DNA from: Candidatus Methanophagales archaeon
Lineage (GTDB): Archaea; Halobacteriota; Syntropharchaeia; Alkanophagales; Methanospirareceae
Reading direction: 5' to 3'
NCBI GenBank assembly: GCA_029241965.1
Contig: JAPWVK010000113.1
Span: 1 to 39,623 of the forward strand
DNA: 39,623 bases
The translations under genes and the position numbers were made by a program. Of this stretch, positions 8,389 through 16,821 are shown piece after piece. Position 1 is the first letter of the stretch; each line of letters opens with the position of its first letter. The notes below the pieces were generated by a model. It was given only the letters and a program-made list of their open reading frames with translations, had not been told where the DNA came from and made no database searches.

Positions 8389-9513
8389 ATGCGAATAAAT
8401 TTTGGCGAACTGGTAATAGGAGACATAGCAAAGGAATATTTACAGCGGGTTATAGATAAGAATTGGGCTTCAGAAGGAGACAATGTAAAGGAATTCGAGG
8501 AGGAATTCGCTGCACATTTCGGGTATAAACATGCCATTGCTACGAGTTCAGGCACGGATGCGAATATTTGCTCTTGCGCGGCATTATATGATTTTGGCGC
8601 AAAAAGGGGAGACGAAATTATCACGCCAGCATTATGCTTTGTAGCCACTCCGAATTCAATCTTAGCCGCAGGGTTTATCCCTAAGTTCGTTGACATCGAG
8701 TTGGAAAACCTCAATATTGATCCTCATAAGATTGAAGCGGCTATCACTGATAGGACTAAAGCTATTATGGTTGTTCATACCATGGGAAAACCATGCGACA
8801 TGGATTCTATTCTGAAAATTGCTCAAAAGTATGATTTGATGGTTATAGAAGACGCATGTGAAGCGCATGGAGCTACCTATAAAGGCAAAGTGGTTGGTAC
8901 AATTGGGGATATGGGAACATTTAGCTTTTATACCGCACATCAGATAGTTTGTGGGGAAGGCGGTATCGTTGCCACCGATGATGATGAAATAGCTGATGTG
9001 GTCAGATCGGTAAAATCACATGGGCGTCCTCCAGACAGCATATACTTCGATTTCCAGCGTGTCGGTTTCAATTCGAAGATGAATGACATGGAAGCTGCTC
9101 TCGGGCTTGAAGGCATCGAACTCTTTGAGAAAAACTTCGACAAACGCAAAAATAATTTATATAAGTTACTTGAATTGACCAAAGAACTATCAGATTATTG
9201 CTATTTTATCAAAGAAGAAGAGCATGAGAAAATAAGCCCTCATGCTTTCCCGTTGGTTCTGAAAGATGAAAAATATGATCGTGATAGACTTTACAACTAC
9301 TTGGAATCTAAAGGTATTCAATGTAAAACATTATTTGGAAGTTTGCCGACTCAACATAAAGCATTCAAATTCCTAAATTATCAATCGGGTCAATTTCCAG
9401 TAGCCGAATATGTTGGAAAGAATGGATTGCATTTCGGTATGCATCAGTATATAAACGATGATGATTTAGTCTATATCAGTGATAGCTTGAAAGGCTATTT
9501 CAAATATTTTTGA
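8389..9513 (+). CDS. DegT/DnrJ-family PLP enzyme with His at the lysine position (ColD/RfbH-like dehydratase)
   Basis: A 374-residue fold-type I PLP enzyme of the DegT/DnrJ/EryC1/StrS family. SSGTDAN and the PLP-stacking VIEDACEAHGA are conserved. The segment FSFYTAHQIVCGEGG aligns without gaps to the active-site segment of ordinary aminotransferases (FSFHPVKHITTGEGG in the 27424-28557 gene of this window). The Schiff-base lysine is replaced by His184 (codon CAT at 8938-8940). That substitution is the hallmark of ColD and RfbH, which remove the C3 hydroxyl of a 4-keto-6-deoxy nucleotide sugar. A 3-deoxygenation of a GDP-linked sugar is therefore more likely than transamination. A strong aggag site precedes the ATG. 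Confidence 0.85.
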   Translation: MRINFGELVIGDIAKEYLQRVIDKNWASEGDNVKEFEEEFAAHFGYKHAIATSSGTDANICSCAALYDFGAKRGDEIITPALCFVATPNSILAAGFIPKFVDIELENLNIDPHKIEAAITDRTKAIMVVHTMGKPCDMDSILKIAQKYDLMVIEDACEAHGATYKGKVVGTIGDMGTFSFYTAHQIVCGEGGIVATDDDEIADVVRSVKSHGRPPDSIYFDFQRVGFNSKMNDMEAALGLEGIELFEKNFDKRKNNLYKLLELTKELSDYCYFIKEEEHEKISPHAFPLVLKDEKYDRDRLYNYLESKGIQCKTLFGSLPTQHKAFKFLNYQSGQFPVAEYVGKNGLHFGMHQYINDDDLVYISDSLKGYFKYF

Positions 9514-9558
9514 CATTGTTTTCCTCTATTATTATCTCCTCGTTATTACTCGAAACTA

Positions 9559-10671
9559 TTATTTTAAACGATATCTCGCATCTTCAACTGCCTTCCAGGA
9601 GCCTGATGTTGGGACAAGAAATGAAAAATTCATTATGAATTGAGTTATCATAAAAGATAATAACGTTCCACCTATTTTAGGTATAAAGAAAAATAGCAAA
9701 AATCCTAAGAACAAAGGGTTTTGTAAAACGATCAGGGGGTAAAGAAGAACGATAAATAAAATAATTGTCGGAGAAATAATATGTGTCATGAGCGCATAAG
9801 GATAGATAATTTTTCCAAAAAGTCCTTTTCCAAGCATATCAAGATTGTTCATGTATACTCTTCTTAAACCATTTATTCGTTTCATTTTCTGAATGATCCG
9901 TCCTTTTACACTCAATGGAACACGTTCATATACAATTGCATCCGGATTATATATTACCCGATAACCTAATCTGATTATTTTAAAAAGCATATCCGAATCA
10001 TCAGCATACGCATTGGGGTCAATCTTTATTCTCTTTAATAAATCCGTCCTGAAACTCATTAATGGTCCATTACACACTGAAACCGATTGAATTCTACTTT
10101 CACCAAGTCTCCAGATATCAAAATAAAATCTATACGAATCTTCCTGTAACTTAGACAGTCTGGTTTTGTCAGAAATTATAACTATTTTTCCGGTAACTCC
10201 TCCGATGTTCGGATTTGCAAAAGTTTTTGATATTCGTAATAATGAATCTTCCTTCAGCAGGGCATCGGCGTCGGATATCACGGTTATTTCACTTTCTAAG
10301 GAAGGGAAAATCCAGTTTAAGGCTCTTGCTTTTCCTTTTCCTCCCTTACTTTCAATTACCCGCGCATTCAATGATTTTTCTTGTATTGTCCTTGATGAAA
10401 TGTCTTTTGAATTATCCGTGGAATGATCGTCCAACAATATAATTTCCCATCTATCCTCGGGATAATCGAGTTGAGACGTGTTTTCGATTTTTTCTTTTAT
10501 TATTTTCTCTTCATTGTACATTGGTATGAGCAGTGTTATTGTTGGTAAATAATCAATTTCAGGCAGTTCTACTTTTTTCTTTGAAAATATGTACATAATT
10601 AAAGTATAGGATAAAAAAAGGACTATCTCAAATGCAACCAGTATCTGCCAGATTGAATATAAATTAATCAT
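9559..10671 (-). CDS. Family 2 glycosyltransferase, membrane-anchored
   Basis: A 370-residue GT-A (GT2) glycosyltransferase. One transmembrane helix lies at residues ~8-28, followed by the nucleotide-binding start TITLLIPMYNEE, an LLDDHSTDNS block and the metal-binding ISDADALL. Two hydrophobic helices follow near the C-terminus (~290-345). It is expected to use a nucleotide sugar or dolichyl-phosphate sugar at the cytoplasmic membrane face. It converges on the heptose operon with only 45 nt between them. A TATA-like element 26 nt before the ATG and no Shine-Dalgarno suggest a leaderless transcript of its own. Confidence 0.88.
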   Translation of the reverse strand: MINLYSIWQILVAFEIVLFLSYTLIMYIFSKKKVELPEIDYLPTITLLIPMYNEEKIIKEKIENTSQLDYPEDRWEIILLDDHSTDNSKDISSRTIQEKSLNARVIESKGGKGKARALNWIFPSLESEITVISDADALLKEDSLLRISKTFANPNIGGVTGKIVIISDKTRLSKLQEDSYRFYFDIWRLGESRIQSVSVCNGPLMSFRTDLLKRIKIDPNAYADDSDMLFKIIRLGYRVIYNPDAIVYERVPLSVKGRIIQKMKRINGLRRVYMNNLDMLGKGLFGKIIYPYALMTHIISPTIILFIVLLYPLIVLQNPLFLGFLLFFFIPKIGGTLLSFMITQFIMNFSFLVPTSGSWKAVEDARYRLK

Positions 10672-10696
10672 ATTGGTGTAAACATTGTTTTAGAAG

Positions 10697-10705
10697 TATT
10701 TATAG
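10697..10705 (-). promoter_or_regulatory. Archaeal TATA box for the GT2 gene
   Basis: On the minus strand the sequence reads CTATAAATA, 26 nt before the ATG at 10671. This spacing would place transcription initiation at or next to the start codon. No Shine-Dalgarno is present, which fits a leaderless mRNA. Confidence 0.5.
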
Positions 10706-10742
10706 TTTTCCAACAATTTCTATTTCTCTAAAATAAATTATT

Positions 10743-10831
10743 GACACAGATTAACGCAGATTAACACAGATGATAAGAATCAACACGGTTAAACTAAAAT
10801 AAATCCGCGTAAATCAGTGTAAATCCGTGTC
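10743..10831. repeat. Imperfect inverted repeat built from ~12-nt units
   Basis: An 89-bp intergenic element beginning gacacagattaacgcagatt and ending with its imperfect complement, atcagtgtaaatccgtgtc. Each arm holds about three copies of an ACRCRGATTWA-like unit and they are separated by a short AT-rich spacer. It could fold into a long hairpin. Similar 'cagattaacacagat' repeats are scattered in many prokaryotic genomes; function is unknown. It lies in the 225-nt gap between two divergently oriented starts and stops, with no ORF. Confidence 0.6.
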
Positions 10832-10896
10832 TTTAAATAGAGGGAAGTTATACTTTATATACAATGAAAAATCTCACTACTACCACTGTAAATAGC

Positions 10897-12369
10897 TCAG
10901 CGAGTTCGGCGTATTTTCCAGGTCCATTTTCGGATGAAATAAGCAAGATTGACTATAAGCCGTGAAAGCCAGTCCACTGCCAAAATTTTATCTTTTAATC
11001 GGTCAACCACAGGACTTTTTAGATACACACCCATAAATTTGCCACCTCTGACTGATTCCGGATTGTAGTATATATACGGTAGTCCATAAACAGACTGCCA
11101 ATACCCATATTTTAGAGCGCCCAGATTTGGAGCGGGATTTAAACGGCGGTTAATCTGACTTACGACTTCACCATGATTTTTAGAGATATAACATCCTCCT
11201 AAATCTTCATAAACCGCTCTCCCAATAAGAATGGATGGTTTTTCCCAGAAAGTACTCTCGATACCCATAGTCGACCTGAAAACGATCACTTTTTCACATG
11301 CCCCCATCAATTCATAGGAGTCAATTTTAGCATCAGCAGGAATAGTGATCAGGTTTGGCGCTTTTAATCTAGCTAACTCTCGCGTTTGGGCATTTTTCAA
11401 GCCTTTCAAATTGGGATGAATTCTAACATAGAACATGATATTCTTATCAATATCAGCGTTTATCATGGCATGAATTGCATCATTTTGATTTTTATAAATT
11501 GGATTTTGCCAGCCCGGAATAGCTTCGAATTCATCTTCTGAGGAAATAAAGATTGCAATGTTTCTCTTCGATGAATCAAAACTTTCTGGTAAATTCCCCT
11601 TCCTTTGGGATTTGGTGAATGAAAACCAGCTTTGGTCCTTTCCCCCTCGTCGGTCTTCAAACCACTGCCTTGCCATTTCTTCTTTTTCACTGTGAGGGCG
11701 CTCATCATTCCAGTATTTTTCTATCTGGTCTTTTTGATATTCAATATCGTGGGGGTAAGTATCCTCAATCAATATATATCTTTGCAAAATGCCAGCCCGG
11801 TCATGAACGAATGTTTTAATGCCGAGATTTTGGGCGGCTCGAAGGGCAGGTCTTAATGCTGCGAATCTGCCATTAAACAAATAAAAGACATCTGGCTTAA
11901 TTTCTTCCAGATGATGTTTGATTGCATCATAAACTGCTATTGACATCAATAGATTTTTATTGATAAAATTCTTATATTGACTCAAGTTTGGATTTGGCTC
12001 ACGAACCATACTGATCAACGTGGAGGCGACTGCCATTCCAATATCAGCATTATCAACTTCAAACGCTTTCAACTCTTGCATAGATGAAAAATCAGGCAAA
12101 TCCAAATCTATAATGAAATTATTTAAAGCAAGTTCGTGTCGATTTTGCCTGGGCAATTTAATAAGATTTAATCCTTTATCACGCCTTGATTTACATAAAA
12201 TACAACTTAATTTGAAATGATTTGGATTGGGTTCACAAGAAGGCAAATCGCCTGAACATTGAATGATGTGCACTTCGTCACCATTATTAATATGTTTGGC
12301 TGCAATCTCCAGATCAGTTGCAAGATGCGGAATCCATGCGCTGAATGGCATATATATCAGTACTTTCAT
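10897..12369 (-). CDS. Putative GT-B-like glycosyltransferase / capsule biosynthesis protein
   Basis: A 490-residue protein with a GT-B-like layout. The N-terminal half starts MKVLIYMPFSAWIPHLATDL and contains IKPDVFYLFNGRFAALRPALRAA. The C-terminal half carries FYVRIHPNLKGL, a short loop, then VIFRSTMGIESTFWEKPSILIG, typical of capsule polysaccharide and glycerophosphate transferase-like proteins. A zinc-finger-like CxxC (SCILCKS) lies near residue 55. Substrate is unknown. An SD-like gaggt precedes the ATG, 7 nt after the stop of the 12377-13885 gene, so the two are co-transcribed. The C-terminal ~30 residues are Trp/Arg-rich and could touch the membrane. Confidence 0.65.
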   Translation of the reverse strand: MKVLIYMPFSAWIPHLATDLEIAAKHINNGDEVHIIQCSGDLPSCEPNPNHFKLSCILCKSRRDKGLNLIKLPRQNRHELALNNFIIDLDLPDFSSMQELKAFEVDNADIGMAVASTLISMVREPNPNLSQYKNFINKNLLMSIAVYDAIKHHLEEIKPDVFYLFNGRFAALRPALRAAQNLGIKTFVHDRAGILQRYILIEDTYPHDIEYQKDQIEKYWNDERPHSEKEEMARQWFEDRRGGKDQSWFSFTKSQRKGNLPESFDSSKRNIAIFISSEDEFEAIPGWQNPIYKNQNDAIHAMINADIDKNIMFYVRIHPNLKGLKNAQTRELARLKAPNLITIPADAKIDSYELMGACEKVIVFRSTMGIESTFWEKPSILIGRAVYEDLGGCYISKNHGEVVSQINRRLNPAPNLGALKYGYWQSVYGLPYIYYNPESVRGGKFMGVYLKSPVVDRLKDKILAVDWLSRLIVNLAYFIRKWTWKIRRTR

Positions 12370-12376
12370 GTTGACC

Positions 12377-13885
12377 TCATTTTATCAGTCTCTCTATAAA
12401 AGTTGCAACGCTTAACGCGTTATCTGTAATGTCAAAATTTTCAACCATAACTGAATAAGATTCATCAATTACTCCATCTCCAGCTTTACAGAGCAGTAGA
12501 TTTAATTCTCTTTCCAACTCATCATGGTTGATTTTGTAATTTAAAATATCTTCCAATTTGAAATCTTCATCATACGAAAAAACTCCTGGCAAACTTTTAT
12601 ACTCGGGATTGCCAAAAACAAGTACATTTTTACCGCCGCTGATTGCTTCCCAACCTGCGGTTCCAGTAATGGTGGCAACAAAAATGCTGTTTTTTATCAG
12701 GGAATAGGTGTCAAAATCGGGTGGAACAACCTTTACATTTTTAATCAAGCGTAATCTCGCAAAAAACCATTTTCCCCTCATTAATTCTGTTTGCTTAGGA
12801 TTTTCTTTCACATATATACACCAATCGTCTGGGATAATCTTAGATAATCTTTCGATCGCCAGCAATTGATCTACATAGATGCCTCCAAGACCTGATGTTG
12901 TAAGCTCAGGCTGCATATGGAGTGGGAAATAGACGAATTTTTTGGTTAAGTCGATTTGTTTGGTTAAAATATTCAATAAGTTTTTTTTGGATTCTCTGTA
13001 ATTAGAATATCTTTGTAAAAATCGCTTTGAAAAACTTCTAAAACGCATGAATAAATCCTTAACAAGTGAATAAATAATGCGCGGAGAATATACACATTTA
13101 TTTGTAAGATCAATTTGATGTTTTGACTGTAGTGGCGAATCATTTTTAGATACGTTATATTTAAAGTATCTTTGCAAAAACCCCTTTAGCACCAGATAGT
13201 TTTTTCTCTTAAATAAACTAAATAATAAACTAAGCACAAAACTTCCAAATGACCCGCTTTGTAATGAGAAAAATTCATATCTGTACTGCTTCATATCAGC
13301 CATGTAAAAAAGATTTTTTTCATGTCTTTTTTCAATTTTTAAGTTTGATATTTCACCAATTGGTTCAATTTCATTGAATTTACCAAAGTCATCTACGTTA
13401 AACAAATAAAAAAACTTGTTTGGGAACATCGTTTGATAAAACATGATAGTTTTGACATTAAGTTTCTTGGCAATCTTATACAAAACCAAATCTGGTCCCT
13501 CATGGGGTAAATTAGAAAACAATACAACATCAATATTATTTTTTGTCAACAAATTTGAAAACAAATCAAATTGCATATTAAAAATATTTAAATAATCATG
13601 AAACGATTTCTCTGCATAAAACGAATGCCTTGACATCATATCCATGAATTGGTAAGTTGAGCTGCGAAAAATTTCATCATATATATTCTGAGCACTTCCA
13701 TGATACAAATCTTTTTTGAAATCACCAACTAAAAAACTAATCATGTCATGCGTACATTCAGGTGCACTCCCTATCCATGCCTTGACATCAATAATATTCT
13801 TCTCTTTGAGTATATTAATGGCTTGGGCGGCACTTTCAGAATCAAAACCCCAAATTACTACGTTTTTCGTTTTTTTGGTAGCCAT
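12377..13885 (-). CDS. Putative capsule-type glycosyltransferase with an internal duplication
   Basis: A 502-residue protein. Its C-terminal third resembles capsule polysaccharide synthesis proteins of the KpsC/KpsS type: CIYVKENPKQ, then VVPPDFDTYSLI and the donor-binding TGTAGWEAISGGKNVLVFGNP. The N-terminal domain opens NVVIWGFDSESAAQAI and contains DVVLFSNLPHEGPDLVLYKIAKKL. In the middle, residues 234-268 and 287-321 are two copies of a 35-residue unit (FLQRY...QIDLT...VY.P) that align without gaps. Substrate is unknown. It lies 4 nt after the radical SAM gene, in the same operon. Confidence 0.65.
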   Translation of the reverse strand: MATKKTKNVVIWGFDSESAAQAINILKEKNIIDVKAWIGSAPECTHDMISFLVGDFKKDLYHGSAQNIYDEIFRSSTYQFMDMMSRHSFYAEKSFHDYLNIFNMQFDLFSNLLTKNNIDVVLFSNLPHEGPDLVLYKIAKKLNVKTIMFYQTMFPNKFFYLFNVDDFGKFNEIEPIGEISNLKIEKRHEKNLFYMADMKQYRYEFFSLQSGSFGSFVLSLLFSLFKRKNYLVLKGFLQRYFKYNVSKNDSPLQSKHQIDLTNKCVYSPRIIYSLVKDLFMRFRSFSKRFLQRYSNYRESKKNLLNILTKQIDLTKKFVYFPLHMQPELTTSGLGGIYVDQLLAIERLSKIIPDDWCIYVKENPKQTELMRGKWFFARLRLIKNVKVVPPDFDTYSLIKNSIFVATITGTAGWEAISGGKNVLVFGNPEYKSLPGVFSYDEDFKLEDILNYKINHDELERELNLLLCKAGDGVIDESYSVMVENFDITDNALSVATFIERLIK

Positions 13886-13889
13886 TTCA

Positions 13890-15347
13890 TTAATCCCACT
13901 CGTTTGAATATTTTTCTGTTTTTGGTGGACGTATTGGACTTATTATCACCTCAAAAACTTGGGGCAAATGACGTCTAGTTTTATTAATCAGTTCAAGCGG
14001 ACCATCCCTTCTCAATATTTTTATTCCTTCGCCAATATAAAACTTCACCGTTTTATATGGCGTGGCAGGGAAGTAAATTGACTTTTTTCTTAAAGCATAC
14101 AATTCCTCATCAGTGAAATTATCCGTTAAATTAACAGCTAAATAATTTGTGTTCCCAATCTTGGATATTTTTCTTATATATTCAAGCTCATCCTTTATAA
14201 GCCCCTTTTGTAAAGCATAATCATACAAAGCAGTTTGTGGGTATGGAGTAACGAAGTGAGGTTCATATCTCAACCTATTCTTTTTACAAAAGTCAACTGA
14301 TGCTTTAACTGTGTTATAGGTCTCATCAGGAGCACCAATCAAAAATGACGCTCCCGATAAACTTATCCCGTGTTCCCTACACAAATCGGCAGCGTTTTGG
14401 CATTGCTCGACGGTGATTCCCTTTTTATAAAAGTCTAAGATTTGTTGCGTGTTAGATTCAAATCCAATACCGAGCTCAATACAATGTGATTTACTTAGTG
14501 CTTTACAGAGTTCTTCATTAATGAGGTCTACTCGTGCTGAAGCCTCCCATTCCAAATCACTCACCTGACTTTCCATCTTTAAGGCGCAAAACTTCATCAC
14601 TCTCTTCTTGTTGTAAATAAACAAATCATCAAAAAATGCAAATGAGCTGACATCAAAGCGTTTCTTAACTTCTATTAACTCTTTTAGAATGCTTTCAGGA
14701 CTCCGTGAGCGCACTCTGTACCCTATAAAAGTTTTACAACAAAATATACAGTTATAAGGGCATCCACGGACCGAAGAAATAGGGTATACTTTACGACCAA
14801 TATTTTCAAAATAATTGTTCAGAGGGACAAGGTCCCATGCAGGATAAGGCAAATCATCTAGGTTTTCAATTGGTGGCTGAGGAGAGGTATGAATAATACC
14901 CCCCTTTTGATTTTTAAAGACGATTCCTTTCACATCTTCTAATTTTCTCCCATTCTTAACAGCCTTAATTAAATTTACTGTTGTAATTTCCCCTTCTCCC
15001 ATTACGATTGCATTAATCTGAGAATTTTGGAGTAAAATCTCTGGAATCGTTGATCCTACTGTATTTCCTGCAAAGATGAAGGATTCAGGATAAGTTTCCC
15101 TAATCATCTGCGCAATATCAACCGCATTGTTGAAAGCCATTATCAATCCGCCGATTCCAAAGGCATCTGCATGACAGTCCGATAATCGTTTTTTGAAGTT
15201 CTCTCTTGAAAGATTCTCTCCAATAACGTCAATGATTTCGACATCAAATCCTGCTTTGAGCAATGAAGCTGCCACATAGCAAATTCCAATAGGATACCAT
15301 AACCTACGGTTCATCTGAACCGGTGGATTTATTAAGCAAACTTTCAT
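13890..15347 (-). CDS. B12-binding domain radical SAM protein
   Basis: A 485-residue protein with an N-terminal B12-binding-like domain (MKVCLINPPVQ start, WYPIGICYVAASLLKAG) and a radical SAM core holding Cys196, Cys200 and Cys203 (RGCPYNCIFC). The PPIENLDDLPYPAWDLVPL linker between domains parallels the same region of the 4818-6293 protein, so the two are relatives. It probably modifies a sugar, lipid or aglycone used by the two downstream glycosyltransferase-like proteins; the reaction is unknown. Its ATG sits directly after the stop of a small upstream ORF. Confidence 0.85.
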   Translation of the reverse strand: MKVCLINPPVQMNRRLWYPIGICYVAASLLKAGFDVEIIDVIGENLSRENFKKRLSDCHADAFGIGGLIMAFNNAVDIAQMIRETYPESFIFAGNTVGSTIPEILLQNSQINAIVMGEGEITTVNLIKAVKNGRKLEDVKGIVFKNQKGGIIHTSPQPPIENLDDLPYPAWDLVPLNNYFENIGRKVYPISSVRGCPYNCIFCCKTFIGYRVRSRSPESILKELIEVKKRFDVSSFAFFDDLFIYNKKRVMKFCALKMESQVSDLEWEASARVDLINEELCKALSKSHCIELGIGFESNTQQILDFYKKGITVEQCQNAADLCREHGISLSGASFLIGAPDETYNTVKASVDFCKKNRLRYEPHFVTPYPQTALYDYALQKGLIKDELEYIRKISKIGNTNYLAVNLTDNFTDEELYALRKKSIYFPATPYKTVKFYIGEGIKILRRDGPLELINKTRRHLPQVFEVIISPIRPPKTEKYSNEWD

Positions 15348-15524
15348 TTATACACACCTCGGGCACAATCGCAATTTATAGTTACAGAACAGGACTCCCT
15401 CTTTCAGAAGCTTTTCAACTCCCGATGTCCATAGCCGTACCTTCTCTGTAAAGCTCTCCTCAGTTTCACGAAGTGGGAAGAGAAACTCAATCGGCATATC
15501 TATTTCCATTTTTGTTTTGCTCAT
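15348..15524 (-). CDS. Small hypothetical protein
   Basis: A short ORF of ~58 codons (67 if a GTG at 15551 is used) that I do not recognise. It contains an acidic amphipathic stretch (RETEESFTEKVRLW) and ends with two Cys (LCPRCV), a possible half zinc knuckle. It ends one base before the ATG of the radical SAM gene, which suggests coupling. A convincing TATA box lies upstream at 15582-15593. It may be a real leader-encoded protein of the operon, or chance. Confidence 0.35.
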   Translation of the reverse strand: MSKTKMEIDMPIEFLFPLRETEESFTEKVRLWTSGVEKLLKEGVLFCNYKLRLCPRCV

Positions 15525-15581
15525 TTTCCTTATTTCTATTTTTCTCTGCACTTACATTTAGGCTGCAATTCTTCTATCATC

Positions 15582-15593
15582 GTTTATATAAAG
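15582..15593 (-). promoter_or_regulatory. Archaeal TATA box for the 15.5-10.9 kb operon
   Basis: The minus strand reads CTTTATATAAAC. Initiation about 25 nt downstream (near 15562) would feed the small ORF, the radical SAM gene and the two capsule-type genes, which are spaced by 0-8 nt. No other likely promoter is visible inside this block. Confidence 0.5.
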
Positions 15594-15598
15594 TTCCA

Positions 15599-16153
15599 TC
15601 AACGTAAAATACCCTTGTTGCCAGCAGGCGTACCAAAATATTCATAATCTAACACCCCATACACCAACTCATCATGAAAATGACCATCCCAGAATCTTGC
15701 TTCTCTATGTCGCCCTTCCAATTTAAACTTGTTCTTCTCAAAGAATTTTATGCTGGCTTCATTGTAGCCAAAGATGATAGCATAAATACGATGTAATCTC
15801 AGTTCACAAAATCCATAATTGAGTAAAAGTTGAAGTGCATCCGTTGCATATCCTTTCTCCTGCCAGTTTTGGTCGCCGATGTAGATAGATACTTCCCCAT
15901 GCCCTTCTTTCCAGTTAATATGAGTTAAACCGCAACATCCGATAATCTCTTTGTCATCATTCTTTTCAATCGCAAACATAATATTGGATTGATTCATGAG
16001 GAGGAATTCAAACCACTTCTTCTGATTCAACATATTTAGCGGACGATATTCTCTCGTGTATGCTCGAATGTATGGAGAGTTCCTCCAGTCACGAAGCGTA
16101 GGCAGGTCTAACTCTTCGATTTGTCTTAATCTCACATGTTTCCCTTCTAACAT
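15599..16153 (-). CDS. GNAT family N-acetyltransferase
   Basis: A 184-residue RimJ/RimL-type acetyltransferase: start MLEGKHVRLRQIEELDLPTL, acetyl-CoA loop region IGDQNWQEKGYATDALQLLL (motif A, QxxGYA), then HRIYAIIFGYNEASIKFFEK. In nonulosonic-acid loci such enzymes (PseH-like) acetylate the amino group of the nucleotide-linked 4-amino sugar. Here it follows the neuB cassette on the same strand, so that role is likely but not shown. The C-terminal ~12 residues (GTPAGNKGILR) are variable. Confidence 0.85.
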   Translation of the reverse strand: MLEGKHVRLRQIEELDLPTLRDWRNSPYIRAYTREYRPLNMLNQKKWFEFLLMNQSNIMFAIEKNDDKEIIGCCGLTHINWKEGHGEVSIYIGDQNWQEKGYATDALQLLLNYGFCELRLHRIYAIIFGYNEASIKFFEKNKFKLEGRHREARFWDGHFHDELVYGVLDYEYFGTPAGNKGILR

Positions 16154-16189
16154 TTTACATCACCATTTTAGAATGTTTCACACCATATC

Positions 16190-16300
16190 TCATGTTATCC
16201 ATTCATCTTCTTTTATATCTTTTTTTGCCTCTCTTCCAACAACAATGTCAATAAACTTAGGCTTTATTCCATATCCGGGTCTTTTAATTATTTTTCTTTC
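16190..16300 (-). pseudogene. neuB C-terminal remnant (shard 1)
   Basis: On the minus strand this encodes IKRPGYGIKPKFIDIVVGRE followed by AKKDIKEDEWIT and a stop, the SAF-domain end of NeuB. Bases 16194-16292 match 17146-17244 of the intact neuB at 95 of 99 positions (hand alignment). There is no coding sequence upstream that would complete it. It lies beyond the DUF5678/retropepsin pair, as if those two genes had been placed between neuB and a duplicate of its 3' end. The flanking ~75 nt (16301-16374) hold only a possible 21-codon ORF. Confidence 0.85.
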
Positions 16301-16374
16301 ACCTCTACAAATATCTTTCCCACTCGTTTTGCACCTTTCCATCAATCAGATTATCACATCGCTCAACCATTATA

Positions 16375-16821
16375 TTATCTAACCTCTTCAACAAAGGCAT
16401 TCTGTGTGTAATAACTAAAGAATACGTTGAATTCCGAAAGTAACTTCTCAAACCCAATTACTAACGGTATGTTATCAATTTGGGCAAGGTAAGCATTCGT
16501 TTCTATTTCCTCCGTAACATACTCCGGGTCAAGCAAACGCAAGCAAATTTTAGCCACTTTCACCGGCATGGCACATTCCTTTTTGGGAATTACACCTCTG
16601 AGTACCGTTTCACCTAAGCTGTCAAAACTACATTTCTTCCATATTTTTGGTGGAACAAGAGAAATCGGTGCACCCGTATCCACAATAGCGATTTGTGGGT
16701 CGCTCCACGTTTTACCCGTCGTGAACTGCACAACTGTAAGAAGCCTGATACCTTTATGTAATTCTACTTCACTTTTGGCATCAATAACAGGTTCTGTCGA
16801 AAAGAAGAGTTGAATTTTCAT
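16375..16821 (-). CDS. Retropepsin-like aspartic protease
   Basis: 148 residues from ATG 16821, which overlaps the stop of the upstream gene (ATGA). The longer frame back to 16956 is a shadow of that gene. The segment PQIAIVDTGAPISLVP contains Asp48-Thr49-Gly50 in the hydrophobic-hydrophobic-DTGA context of clan AA aspartic proteases, and the later hydrophobic NIPLVIGFE could be the flap/closing strand. One DTG per chain implies a homodimer. Cellular role is unknown. It is paired with a DUF5678-like protein, an association I recall from other archaeal genomes (recollection, not verified here). Confidence 0.75.
   Translation of the reverse strand: MKIQLFFSTEPVIDAKSEVELHKGIRLLTVVQFTTGKTWSDPQIAIVDTGAPISLVPPKIWKKCSFDSLGETVLRGVIPKKECAMPVKVAKICLRLLDPEYVTEEIETNAYLAQIDNIPLVIGFEKLLSEFNVFFSYYTQNAFVEEVR

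Noticed and set aside
10743-10831. Possible small CRISPR array
   Set aside because: Units are ~12 nt, imperfect and inverted with no spacers of constant length; no cas genes are present.
16301-16374. 21-codon ORF (MVERCDNLIDG...) before neuB shard 1
   Set aside because: Too short and without a ribosome site or known family; probably decayed sequence.
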